Origin: Clostridium_AW malenominatum
GTDB taxonomy: Bacteria; Bacillota; Clostridia; Clostridiales; Clostridiaceae
Assembly: GCF_039521365.1 (NCBI RefSeq)
Contig: NZ_BAAACF010000001.1
Span: 620,001 to 684,000, forward strand
Length of the DNA: 64,000 nucleotides
Direction of reading: 5' to 3'
The notes below the pieces were generated by a model. The model was not told the origin of the DNA and searched no databases. It worked only from the letters and a program-made list of their open reading frames with translations. The translations under genes and the position numbers were made by a program. Positions 51,421-58,982 of this stretch are shown one piece after another. Each line of letters starts with the position of its first letter. The first letter of the stretch is position 1.

Positions 51421-51793
51421 TACAGTTACTTAAAATAAATGAGCTTTTACTTAAAACAAATGCTTGATTATTTGAAAGTAATTAAATTATTATATATATG
51501 ATAATTGATAAATTTTTAGATTTTCTTATAAATAAATAATAGTAGCTTATAATAAACGTAAATTTACTTGAAACTAATTTAGGTTTACTTAAAACAGAAA
51601 AATAAAGGTGGTAAAGTTTAATTTTTACCACCTTTATAAATTCAAACCTTCCACCCAACTTCCACCGAGCGGTAAAATACAGTAAGTTACCATAAAACAC
51701 TATAAAACCTGTAAGTATTGATTTTGCTACATTTTATAAAATAAAATGATATAATAAAATATACTTTAATATGGAAAATTCCCATCAATTTGA
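51421..51793. other. Right arm of the element with paired 21-bp direct repeats
   Basis: No gene. TTACTTAAAAYAAATG at 51426-51441 and 51447-51462, and TTACTTRAAACWRAWW at 51564-51579 and 51585-51600; each pair is spaced exactly 21 bp. A perfect hairpin ataaaggtggtaaa/tttaccacctttat at 51603-51638 looks like a bidirectional terminator. This is where integrase arm-type or accessory sites would be expected beside an att core. Confidence 0.6.
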
Positions 51794-51826
51794 AATACAG
51801 AACTCGGCTTATAGATTTAGTCGCAT
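51794..51826 (+). repeat. 33-bp direct repeat, right copy (att site)
   Basis: Exact copy of 43264-43296, the 3' end of rnpB, with no other part of rnpB beside it. Confidence 0.9.
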
Positions 51827-51850
51827 TTAATTAGAAAATAAATTAAAAAT

Positions 51851-51911
51851 AATAAAGAACAGATATTGAAGAAATTACTTAAGAGAATTTCTTCAATATC
51901 TGTTCTTTATT
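51851..51911. terminator. Long bidirectional terminator, probably the ancestral rnpB terminator
   Basis: About 26-bp near-perfect stem (51851-51876 with 51886-51911) just beyond the right att copy, A-rich on one side and T-rich on the other. It faces the minus-strand hydrolase gene at 51955. Confidence 0.8.
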
Positions 51912-51954
51912 TATTCTAACATTTCATCAATAAAAATTTTCAAGAAAAAATAGA

Positions 51955-52830
51955 TTATATTACTCTATTTAAAAAGTTAATAACGGTTTTAATACTATCT
52001 ACTGCCGCGGGATTATTCATATTGTAATCAAAAGTATGATCAGCATCTTTGATAGTAAGCAGCTCACATTCAACTCCATTATTACGAAGTTCATTATACA
52101 TTCCTACTGATTCTTCATAAGGAACATCTGTATCTTTGTCTCCATGGATTAAAAGAGTAGTAGGATAATCATTAGATATATTGTTTATTGGGGAAAGAGA
52201 GAGTAACTTGTTTTTACCGAAAATAGTATCAAGGCCGCTAATTTCTCTTATCCAGTTTCCTTTTTGTCTACAATATAGATAGAATAAAAATCTATCTAAT
52301 TTGCTTTCGCTTATTGGTTTGTTTCCAACAATGCTGTAAGCTTCATGCTTTGATATAATTGGTTTAGTATTGCAATAAAACTCATTAGGTTTTAAAGTCC
52401 AATCTCCAAGGATATTTGCGTAACCGTAAAAAGACACTATTGCATTAGGTTTTTCTTTAAAGGTTCCAGTGATTAAAGATAAAAACCCACCTGCAGAACT
52501 ACCTACCACTGCAATTTTACTTGGATTAATTTGAAAAAGTGTTGGACCTTCATACTTAACCCACTTAACAGCATCTTTTATATCTTCAATTATAGATTCT
52601 AATTTTGTTTCAGGAGCCAATCTATAGTCTATAGAAACAACAGTAAAGCCTGCATCATTGTAAAGCTTCACTTGTTCAGGGATTATATCTTTCCTTGAAC
52701 CCCAAATAAGTCCGCCACCATGTATAAATATTATTACAGGTGAATTTTCTATTTTTGCTTTATAAACATCAGCCTGAATGGAACAATCATTTGTTTTTTT
52801 ATATTCAAAAGTATTTTTTGATAAATTCAT
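51955..52830 (-). CDS. Alpha/beta hydrolase (esterase/lipase-like)
   Basis: 291 residues, ATG 9 bases after aaggag. Oxyanion motif HGGGLIWGS (about residues 36-44), nucleophile elbow GSSAGG (Ser), acid in HGDKDTDVP, and His in IKDADHTFDYN. Together these form the Ser-Asp-His triad of the HSL/BD-FAE-like family. No signal peptide, so cytosolic. Substrate unknown; the family hydrolyses short-chain esters. First chromosomal gene right of the element. Confidence 0.88.
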   Translation of the reverse strand: MNLSKNTFEYKKTNDCSIQADVYKAKIENSPVIIFIHGGGLIWGSRKDIIPEQVKLYNDAGFTVVSIDYRLAPETKLESIIEDIKDAVKWVKYEGPTLFQINPSKIAVVGSSAGGFLSLITGTFKEKPNAIVSFYGYANILGDWTLKPNEFYCNTKPIISKHEAYSIVGNKPISESKLDRFLFYLYCRQKGNWIREISGLDTIFGKNKLLSLSPINNISNDYPTTLLIHGDKDTDVPYEESVGMYNELRNNGVECELLTIKDADHTFDYNMNNPAAVDSIKTVINFLNRVI

Positions 52831-52918
52831 CTAACGTAACTCCTTCTAAAATTTTTGCTTCGAATTTTATAACATAAAAATATTAAAATAAAAATTTCTA
52901 TATGTCAAATATATTAAC

Positions 52919-53503
52919 CTAATTAAATAATTTTATAGCAGATATGAAATTAGTATGATCTGCGAAAATTTTAATTCCTATGAATATAAGAACTATCCCT
53001 CCAAATACTTCTGCATTTTTTTGAAGTAGGCCCCCGCAGCTTTTACCAAGGAATACTCCAATAAAACATAGAATAAAGGTAACAGCTGCTATTATTATAA
53101 CTGATTCTATGATTGAAACATTTAAAAAAGCAAAACTTATTCCTACTGCTAATGCATCTATGCTTGTTGCTATGGACAGCATTAGTAATGTTTTATTGCA
53201 TAAGTTAACATTTTCACATGTATCATCCTTGGATTGTATAGCTTCATAAATCATTTTGCCACCTATAAAACCAAGAAATAAAAAAGCGATCCAGTGATCT
53301 ATTTTTGTTATGTAGTTTTGAAATTTTATGCCTGCTAGCCACCCAATCAAAGGCATAATTCCTTGAAATAATCCAAAGAAGGTAGCTATTTTTAATGCAT
53401 CTTTGATCTTAACCTGTCGTAGAGTTACACCACTTGTTACAGATACAGCAAAGGCATCCATAGATAAGCCAAAGGCAATTAGTAAGATAGTTAGTAAATT
53501 CAA
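52919..53503 (-). CDS. mntP: Manganese efflux pump MntP
   Basis: 194 residues, six membrane helices, two homologous halves each with an acidic motif: FGLSMDAFAVSVTSG in the first and IATSIDALAVGISFA in the second. This is the MntP (DUF204) signature. It exports Mn2+. The yybP-ykoY riboswitch upstream on the same strand fits. ATG follows aggaggaaa. Confidence 0.96.
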   Translation of the reverse strand: MNLLTILLIAFGLSMDAFAVSVTSGVTLRQVKIKDALKIATFFGLFQGIMPLIGWLAGIKFQNYITKIDHWIAFLFLGFIGGKMIYEAIQSKDDTCENVNLCNKTLLMLSIATSIDALAVGISFAFLNVSIIESVIIIAAVTFILCFIGVFLGKSCGGLLQKNAEVFGGIVLIFIGIKIFADHTNFISAIKLFN

Positions 53504-53560
53504 TTAAATTTCCTCCTCGTAAATATAATTTTATTTTTAAATTATGGGGAAAAATAAAAA

Positions 53561-53598
53561 AGACCCATGTATAACAAAAAAATGTTATACATGAGTCT
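53561..53598 (-). terminator. Riboswitch-controlled terminator of mntP
   Basis: On the minus strand a 15-bp stem (one mismatch) is followed by a T run. Its 5' arm contains the gagactcatg segment, which is part of the aptamer P1 stem, so aptamer folding and termination exclude each other. Confidence 0.85.
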
Positions 53599-53675
53599 CA
53601 CTATTCAATGCAAGCCAGGCTTAAAGCCAATATGTTGACTATGCAACACAGTATACTGTGCTAATTACTCCCTCA
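53590..53675 (-). promoter_or_regulatory. Manganese riboswitch (yybP-ykoY) of mntP
   Basis: Minus strand reads gagggagtaat near 53674, agtcaacata in the middle, then gtgagactcatg near 53590, the conserved ends of the yybP-ykoY aptamer. Bound Mn2+ holds P1 together and lets transcription through. This is a gene-on switch for a Mn2+ exporter. Confidence 0.92.
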
Positions 53676-53710
53676 TAATATTGATTAAACTATTTAATTA
53701 CATGTAAGAT

Positions 53711-53739
53711 ATTATATAATACAATTTAATAGATTTCAA
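53711..53739 (-). promoter_or_regulatory. Sigma-A promoter of the riboswitch-mntP transcript
   Basis: Minus strand TTGAAA (53739-53734), 17-base spacer, TATAAT (53716-53711), about 30 bases before the aptamer. Confidence 0.8.
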
Positions 53740-53884
53740 TTGAATTTTTGTAAAGATTATAAATCAAAATTATAGGAAAAAGTATATATAAATATGGAAA
53801 ATAGCTAAGTAATGTTTGGGAATGGTACTAAGTTCAATCTGTTTAGCATATTATAAAACGTAATTAAGTTTAAAAGAGGTTGTA

Positions 53885-54802
53885 ATGTTATCAAACAATG
53901 AATTTGTTAGACAATCCTTAGAGCTAAACCTGTTTTTTATGAGAATAGCAAAAGAGCACTCTATTTTTTTACAAGCTGGGTTTGTTACAAAAGATCATCC
54001 ATTGGTGGCTCAAGCACATAGATTAAAGAACATATTTAGTCAATTGTTGATTGATACCATAAGAATGTCAGAGGGGATTATTAGCCCAGAAGTTGCAAAC
54101 TCAGGAGAATTGGTAACAGATTTGACACTAGAAGCAGAGAAGGAAACTCAGTTCTATTCAGGTATTTCAATTGATTCTAACATAACGAAAATGGAACTAG
54201 CTTTAGTAAAAAGCCAAGAAAAGCAAATTACGGCAGATATGATAAGAAGGGTAGAAAATTTAAATAATAGGGCAATTATGGCTACTGAGCAAATAGCAAT
54301 GTTTAAGAAAAGAGTTCTCCAAGATGTTTTAGCATGTAGAACTTTCACCAATAACTATCCACTGCTCATAGATCATATTCTTAGAGAGGCTAAATTATAT
54401 TTAAGATTACTTAGAAAATTACAGAATAGAGAAGAGTTAAACTTAGCACTAGAGACTACCTTCCAAGAAGTCTTTTGGAACAGAATTATGGCTGAACATT
54501 CTAAATTTATTCGTGGTTTATTAGACCCTACTGAGGTGGAATTATTTAATACTGCAAATGATTTTGGAAGAAGGTTTGATGAACTCACCGCAGAGGCTAA
54601 AAACTTATCTAATAATCCTAATCTATTGCCAGTAGTAACTGAAAAGAGTCTTAAAAATACCATTGATATCAGAAATTTTAAGGTACAGGGAACGGAAGGA
54701 CTTATACAGTGCAAAATTAAATCAACTATATACCCGCTACTTGGGGATCATGTAGTTAGAGAAGCAAATCACTATATTAGAATTCTAAAGAGTTTTAAAT
54801 AA
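53885..54802 (+). CDS. DUF2935 protein
   Basis: 305 residues, ATG after agaggttgta. All-helical, two similar halves; conserved acidic and His residues (AKEHSIFLQAGF; LIDHILREAKLYLRLL; MAEHSKFIRGLLDPTE; LGDHVVREANHYIRIL) form the pattern of DUF2935, which has ferritin-like helical bundles that may bind metal. Function unknown. It sits between mntP and the fluoride-controlled antiporter, each with its own control, so no operon is evident. Confidence 0.85.
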   Translation: MLSNNEFVRQSLELNLFFMRIAKEHSIFLQAGFVTKDHPLVAQAHRLKNIFSQLLIDTIRMSEGIISPEVANSGELVTDLTLEAEKETQFYSGISIDSNITKMELALVKSQEKQITADMIRRVENLNNRAIMATEQIAMFKKRVLQDVLACRTFTNNYPLLIDHILREAKLYLRLLRKLQNREELNLALETTFQEVFWNRIMAEHSKFIRGLLDPTEVELFNTANDFGRRFDELTAEAKNLSNNPNLLPVVTEKSLKNTIDIRNFKVQGTEGLIQCKIKSTIYPLLGDHVVREANHYIRILKSFK

Positions 54803-54824
54803 TATCTCTTAATGGAACAATGTA

Positions 54825-54853
54825 TTGAAAAAACAATTAATATATGATATTAT
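54825..54853 (+). promoter_or_regulatory. Sigma-A promoter upstream of the fluoride riboswitch
   Basis: TTGAAA (54825-54830), 17-base spacer, TATTAT (54848-54853). Confidence 0.75.
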
Positions 54854-54872
54854 ATGACATGTGAAATTTAAA

Positions 54873-54920
54873 CAGGTGATGGAGTTCACCTTAACTGCTA
54901 TGATGCTAATGACTCCTACA
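54873..54920 (+). promoter_or_regulatory. Fluoride riboswitch (crcB motif)
   Basis: Bases 54875-54919 read ggtgatggagttcacc, then ttaactgc, then gctaatgactcctac. These are the three conserved blocks of the crcB aptamer (GGNGATGG...CCNNAAC...GATGnCUCCUAC). The 3' block also forms the left arm of the terminator at 54913-54952, so bound fluoride should prevent termination. Confidence 0.93.
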
Positions 54921-54952
54921 GGTAATAGTTTTATTCCTGTAGGGGTTTTTTG
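54913..54952 (+). terminator. Terminator of the fluoride riboswitch
   Basis: ctcctacagg/cctgtagggg stem around a 13-base loop with T6. Confidence 0.9.
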
Positions 54953-54983
54953 TATTATAAAAGGATTAAAAGGAGATAATATC

Positions 54984-56171
54984 ATGGCTACAAGCTTAGC
55001 GATTATTACATTATTAGGATTAGTTGCAAATACTATTTTTACAAAATTAAAACTACCTGGTCTCTTAGGGATGCTTCTTTTAGGGATTCTCATAGGACCC
55101 TATGGATTTAATTTACTTAGCTCAGATATAATGAGAGTTTCTGGAGATTTTCGTAAAATTGCTTTAATAATAATACTACTTAGAGCGGGTTTTGGAATAA
55201 GTAGAGAAGATTTAAAAAGGGTTGGGAAAACAGCACTTAAAATGAGTTTTATTCCAGGATTAATAGAAGGACTGTTTATTGCTTTTGCTTCAACAAAATT
55301 CCTAGGGTTTTCTTTTATTCAAGGGGGAATATTAGGGTTTATTATTGCAGCAGTATCCCCAGCGGTAGTAGTACCACAAATGATTAATTTCATAGAAAAG
55401 GGAATAGGTAAAGATAAAGGTATACCAACTCTAATACTAGCAGGTGCCTCCATTGATGATGTGTTTGCAATAACAATGTTTAGTACTTTTTTAGGGTTGT
55501 ATAGTGGTAAACATATCAATATAGGTGTGCAGATTATAGGAATTCCAATTTCAGTTTTGTTAGGAATTTTATCAGGAATTATTATAGGGATAAGTCTTGT
55601 ATGGATTTTCAAAAATTATCATATAAGGGATACTAAAAAAGTGTTGTTAATTATAGGGTCATCTATATTGCTTACAGCTTTAGAGAGCCTATTAAAAAAT
55701 AAGGTGGAAATAGCAGGACTTTTAGGCGTAATGACTATTGGATTCATTATACTTGAAAAGATGCCTCATGTGGGAAAAAGATTAGCCCTTAAGTTAAATA
55801 AGATTTGGGTTTTTGCAGAAATATTACTCTTTGTACTTGTAGGTGCACAAGTAGATGTAAAGGTAGCTCTAGAAGCTGGGAAAGTAGGAATTGGAGTTAT
55901 ATTAATTGGCCTTTTAGGAAGAAGTATAGGGGTTATTTTATCAGTGATAGGCACAGAATTAAATTGGAAAGAAAGATTATTTTGTATTATTGCATACATT
56001 CCTAAAGCTACAGTACAGGCGGCAATGGGGGCAATACCCTTATCCTTTGGAGTAGCATCTGGGGATGTAATACTCGCAGTGGCAGTTTTATCGATTTTAA
56101 TAACAGCACCTTTAGGGGCAATTGCTATAAGCTTATCTGCACCAAAACTTCTAAAGACAAGCGATGGGTAA
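54984..56171 (+). CDS. Cation/proton antiporter under fluoride control
   Basis: 395 residues from ATG 54984 behind aaaggagat; a longer frame from 54861 only translates the riboswitch. Ten or more membrane helices of the CPA superfamily (Na_H_Exchanger), with GILGFIIAAVSPAVVVPQM and the functional GASIDDVFAITMF acidic pair. Fluoride riboswitches are known to control Na+/H+ antiporter-like genes as well as crcB and eriC. It may relieve fluoride or acid stress; the ion is unknown. Confidence 0.88.
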   Translation: MATSLAIITLLGLVANTIFTKLKLPGLLGMLLLGILIGPYGFNLLSSDIMRVSGDFRKIALIIILLRAGFGISREDLKRVGKTALKMSFIPGLIEGLFIAFASTKFLGFSFIQGGILGFIIAAVSPAVVVPQMINFIEKGIGKDKGIPTLILAGASIDDVFAITMFSTFLGLYSGKHINIGVQIIGIPISVLLGILSGIIIGISLVWIFKNYHIRDTKKVLLIIGSSILLTALESLLKNKVEIAGLLGVMTIGFIILEKMPHVGKRLALKLNKIWVFAEILLFVLVGAQVDVKVALEAGKVGIGVILIGLLGRSIGVILSVIGTELNWKERLFCIIAYIPKATVQAAMGAIPLSFGVASGDVILAVAVLSILITAPLGAIAISLSAPKLLKTSDG

Positions 56172-56190
56172 AAGCGCTTGTCTTTTCATG
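56155..56190. terminator. Bidirectional terminator between the antiporter and the TetR gene
   Basis: aagacaagcg/cgcttgtctt with T4. It overlaps the end of the antiporter gene. Confidence 0.8.
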
Positions 56191-56214
56191 TAAAGTATAG
56201 CGAATGTATATCTT

Positions 56215-56808
56215 CTATATAGTTACGATAAATATTTTAATCAAAGGTTTCATATATTCATACATATGTTCTACAAGGTCGTATTCTCCATTATGTAGGC
56301 ACCAATCATAAACTAATCCTCTAGCAGCAATAAATAAGTACTCTACAATTCCCCTAGGGGACATGTGATTAGATATTTCTCCTGATGCTTGCCCTTCTTC
56401 AATGACATTTTCTAATACATTTTGCATATGTCTTCCTTTAGTGATGAACAATTTATTTTTAGAATTATATAAATGTCTCATGAAGGTAATGCCTCTAGAG
56501 AGATTGTATTGTGCATAATAGCTGAAGAATTTAGCTATTTTATCCTCCATATTGCCTTTCTTTAAATCACTAGCTACAGTATCTAAAAAATAGTCATCTG
56601 CTACTCTATATATTTCATTAAGAATGTCATTCTTTGATTTAAAGCAGTTATAAAAAGAACCGATAGATACACTAGCTGTTTTACATATTTCTTCTACAGT
56701 AATATTTTCAAATCCGTTTTTTTCTATTAATCTTAAAGCAGTAAGATATATTTTTTCTTTAGTCATTTGTGCTTGAACTTGTCTCTTGTTTAATTTATTG
56801 TTACACAT
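56215..56808 (-). CDS. TetR-family regulator
   Basis: 197 residues, ATG after gggagc. HTH at about 20-60 (LTALRLIEKNGFENITVEEICKTASVSIGSFYNCFKSKNDILNEI) and a helical ligand domain. Divergent from the flavoprotein gene at 57094, whose promoter carries a palindrome fitting a TetR operator, so it likely represses that gene. Inducer unknown, possibly the flavoprotein substrate. Confidence 0.9.
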   Translation of the reverse strand: MCNNKLNKRQVQAQMTKEKIYLTALRLIEKNGFENITVEEICKTASVSIGSFYNCFKSKNDILNEIYRVADDYFLDTVASDLKKGNMEDKIAKFFSYYAQYNLSRGITFMRHLYNSKNKLFITKGRHMQNVLENVIEEGQASGEISNHMSPRGIVEYLFIAARGLVYDWCLHNGEYDLVEHMYEYMKPLIKIFIVTI

Positions 56809-56934
56809 GAAATCGCTCCCATTTTCTTTAATTCATATAGAGTATAGCAAAAAAAATATTTCAAGTAAATCATATAAAAGGATAAGTTACTATACTTGTT
56901 AATAAATTAGTGGTAATAAAATGCCAAAAGTATA

Positions 56935-56964
56935 TTGACAAAATGTTAACAAAATTAGTATAAT
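56935..56964 (+). promoter_or_regulatory. Consensus sigma-A promoter of the flavoprotein gene
   Basis: TTGACA (56935-56940), 18-base spacer, TATAAT (56959-56964), start near 56971. Confidence 0.85.
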
Positions 56965-56970
56965 GAATTC

Positions 56971-56994
56971 ATTCGGTGAATTGGTTCATCGAAT
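56971..56994. promoter_or_regulatory. Palindromic operator, probably for the TetR regulator
   Basis: Arms attcggtgaa and ttcatcgaat pair around ttgg (10-bp arms, one mismatch). It begins at the predicted start site, a position that would block RNA polymerase. Confidence 0.75.
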
Positions 56995-57093
56995 ATGTTA
57001 TGGGTTATAGTTGGCGCCAAAAACCATATATGAAAACATTATCAAGTTGTAAAATATTAATAAGATAATATGTATAATAGGAGGCTATAAAAA

Positions 57094-58896
57094 GTGAAAA
57101 AATTAACGAAATTTAAGAGGATTGCTTATATTTTATTGTGTTTTGTATTAGCTATATCTGCATTTGGCTGTGGAAGTAAATCTACAGGCAATAAGTCAGC
57201 AAAATTTAAAGCAGGTACTTACAAAGCATCAGCAGCTGCACATAATGGTGATATAAAGGTTGAAGTAACTGTTGATGATAGCAGTATTAAAAGCATAAAG
57301 GTTCTCGAACATAAAGAAAGTCCAGGGATATCAGACCCAGCAATTGAAAGAATTCCTAAGGCGATAATTGATGGACAAACCTTAGCAGTTGATGCCATAT
57401 CAGGGGCAACAGTAACAAGTAAGGCTATAATTGCAGCAGTTACTGAAGGGATTAAGTTAGCGGGTGGAGACATCAATGCACTTAGCGTTAAAAAGGAAGA
57501 AGGTTCTAAAGGTAAAGGTGAAGTAAAGGAATATAGCACTGACGTTGTAGTTATCGGTGGTGGTGGTGCAGGTCTTGCAGCAGCTGTATCTGCAAATCAA
57601 AATGGTGCAAAGGTAATCCTTCTTGAAAAAATGCCACGACTTGGAGGAAATACAATATTATCCGGTGGGGCATACAATGCAGTAGACCCTAAAAGACAGG
57701 AAGCACAGGGAATAAAAGACTCTGTAGAGAAACACATAACTCAAACTTATGAAGGTGGAGACAAGTTAGGTAAGCCTGAACTTATTAAAGTTTTTGCGGA
57801 AAATGCATATCCGGCTCTTCAATGGCTTGAAGGACTTGGTATGAAATTTAATGATGATGTATTCACCGTTTTAGGAGGACTATGGCCAAGAGCTCATAAA
57901 CCTTCTACACCATTAGGAACAGGATTTATAGATACATATGTTAAATATATTGATGAACATAAAGATGTTCAAATACTTTTAGATACTGAAGCAACAGAAC
58001 TTATAGTAGATGGAGATAAAGTAGTAGGAGTAAAAGCTAAAGGGATCGATGGAGAAGTAATTGTTAAAGCTAACAATGGGGTAGTTATAGCAGCAGGTGG
58101 TTTTGGTGCAAATGTTGAGATGAGAGATAAGTATAATAAAAACTGGCCTGCACTTACTAATATTAAAACTACTAATCATCCAGGTGCAACAGGGGATGGA
58201 TTGGTTATTGCAGAAAAAGTTGGAGCTAACCTTATAGGAATGGAACACATTCAATTACTTCCAATGGGTGATCCTAAAACAGGAAGCCTTAGTGGAAACA
58301 TTGAGCAGGGTGTAGAAAACCGTATTTTTGTAAATAAAGATGGCAATCGTTTTGTAGATGAAGGTGCACGTAGAGACGTTATGACAAAAGCTCTAATGGA
58401 ACAAAAGGATGCCTCTATGTGGGTAATTTTAGATAAGCATTCCTATCCAACAGGAGATAAAAAAAATAACTTCAACGAATCTATAGACGAGCTTGTTAAG
58501 CAGGGAAGAGCTTATAAAGCTGATACATTAGAAGATTTAGCAAAGCAAATTGGTGTAAATGCTGATAACCTTGTTAAAGCAGTAAATGAGTTTAATAAGG
58601 CTGTAGAAAAGGGTGGAAAAGATGTCTTTGGAAGAACACTATTTGCAGATAAAATTGATACTGCTCCTTTCTATGCAGGTGCTCGTGTGCCAACAGTTCA
58701 TCATACAATGGGTGGAGTAGAAATTAATGAAAGTGCACAAGTATTAGATAAAAACGGAAAGGCAATACCAGGATTATATGCAGCAGGCGAGGTTACAGGT
58801 GGTATCCACGGTAGCAATCGTTTAGGTGGTAATGCTTTAGCAGACATAACTGTATTTGGCAAAATTGCTGGAAAGAGTGCAGCGTTGAAGAAATAA
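57094..58896 (+). CDS. Extracytoplasmic flavinylated fumarate reductase-like lipoprotein
   Basis: 600 residues. Lipoprotein signal with AFGC (Cys26). FMN-binding domain (about 38-135) with DAISGATVTS, where Thr106 is the expected covalent FMN site attached by ApbE. Then an FAD-binding fumarate-reductase/urocanate-reductase domain (about 148-600): VVIGGGGAGLAAAVSANQNGAKVILLEK, GGFGANVEMR, HHTMGGVEIN, and IPGLYAAGEVTGGIHGSNRLGGNALAD. No heme motif (CxxCH), so electrons should come through the FMN. Substrate could be fumarate, urocanate, methacrylate or another enoate; the sequence does not decide. Divergent TetR control suggests substrate induction. Confidence 0.92.
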   Translation: MKKLTKFKRIAYILLCFVLAISAFGCGSKSTGNKSAKFKAGTYKASAAAHNGDIKVEVTVDDSSIKSIKVLEHKESPGISDPAIERIPKAIIDGQTLAVDAISGATVTSKAIIAAVTEGIKLAGGDINALSVKKEEGSKGKGEVKEYSTDVVVIGGGGAGLAAAVSANQNGAKVILLEKMPRLGGNTILSGGAYNAVDPKRQEAQGIKDSVEKHITQTYEGGDKLGKPELIKVFAENAYPALQWLEGLGMKFNDDVFTVLGGLWPRAHKPSTPLGTGFIDTYVKYIDEHKDVQILLDTEATELIVDGDKVVGVKAKGIDGEVIVKANNGVVIAAGGFGANVEMRDKYNKNWPALTNIKTTNHPGATGDGLVIAEKVGANLIGMEHIQLLPMGDPKTGSLSGNIEQGVENRIFVNKDGNRFVDEGARRDVMTKALMEQKDASMWVILDKHSYPTGDKKNNFNESIDELVKQGRAYKADTLEDLAKQIGVNADNLVKAVNEFNKAVEKGGKDVFGRTLFADKIDTAPFYAGARVPTVHHTMGGVEINESAQVLDKNGKAIPGLYAAGEVTGGIHGSNRLGGNALADITVFGKIAGKSAALKK

Positions 58897-58906
58897 TAAT
58901 ATGATA

Positions 58907-58948
58907 TTAAAAGCTCCTACAGGTAATAATCTCATTCCTGTAGGAGCT
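58907..58948 (+). terminator. Terminator of the flavoprotein gene
   Basis: aaagctcctacagg/cctgtaggagcttt perfect stem and T4. It is strikingly similar to the fluoride-riboswitch terminator at 54913. Confidence 0.9.
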
Positions 58949-58982
58949 TTTGCAGACATAGGGTTAAAAACCTAGCAGTTTA

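Larger units (their letters stand above)
43297..51826. mobile_element. Integrated element at the rnpB 3' end, probably defective or satellite-like
   Basis: 8.5 kb bounded by the 33-bp repeats. Cargo: three small minus-strand proteins, a sigma factor, YvrJ, XRE repressor, DUF1659, DUF2922, a phage-type amidase, orphan genes, repeats and a decayed amidase copy. I found no integrase, terminase, capsid or replication gene. The gene density is far lower than in flanking chromosome. Two pairs of 21-bp spaced repeats lie 190-370 bp inside the right end, where integrase arm sites would be expected. It may be a prophage remnant, or an island moved by an integrase supplied elsewhere. Confidence 0.75.

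Noticed and set aside
51426..51600. Short regular repeats considered as a CRISPR array
   Set aside because: Only two pairs of repeats, about 16 bp each, separated by 5-bp gaps, with no spacer-length units and no cas genes.
51482..51700. 72-codon minus-strand frame beside the right att site
   Set aside because: It runs through a perfect terminator hairpin and the 21-bp repeat pairs, and has no ribosome site.
54861..54983. N-terminal extension of the antiporter frame
   Set aside because: These bases form the fluoride aptamer and terminator; the ATG at 54984 has a strong ribosome site.
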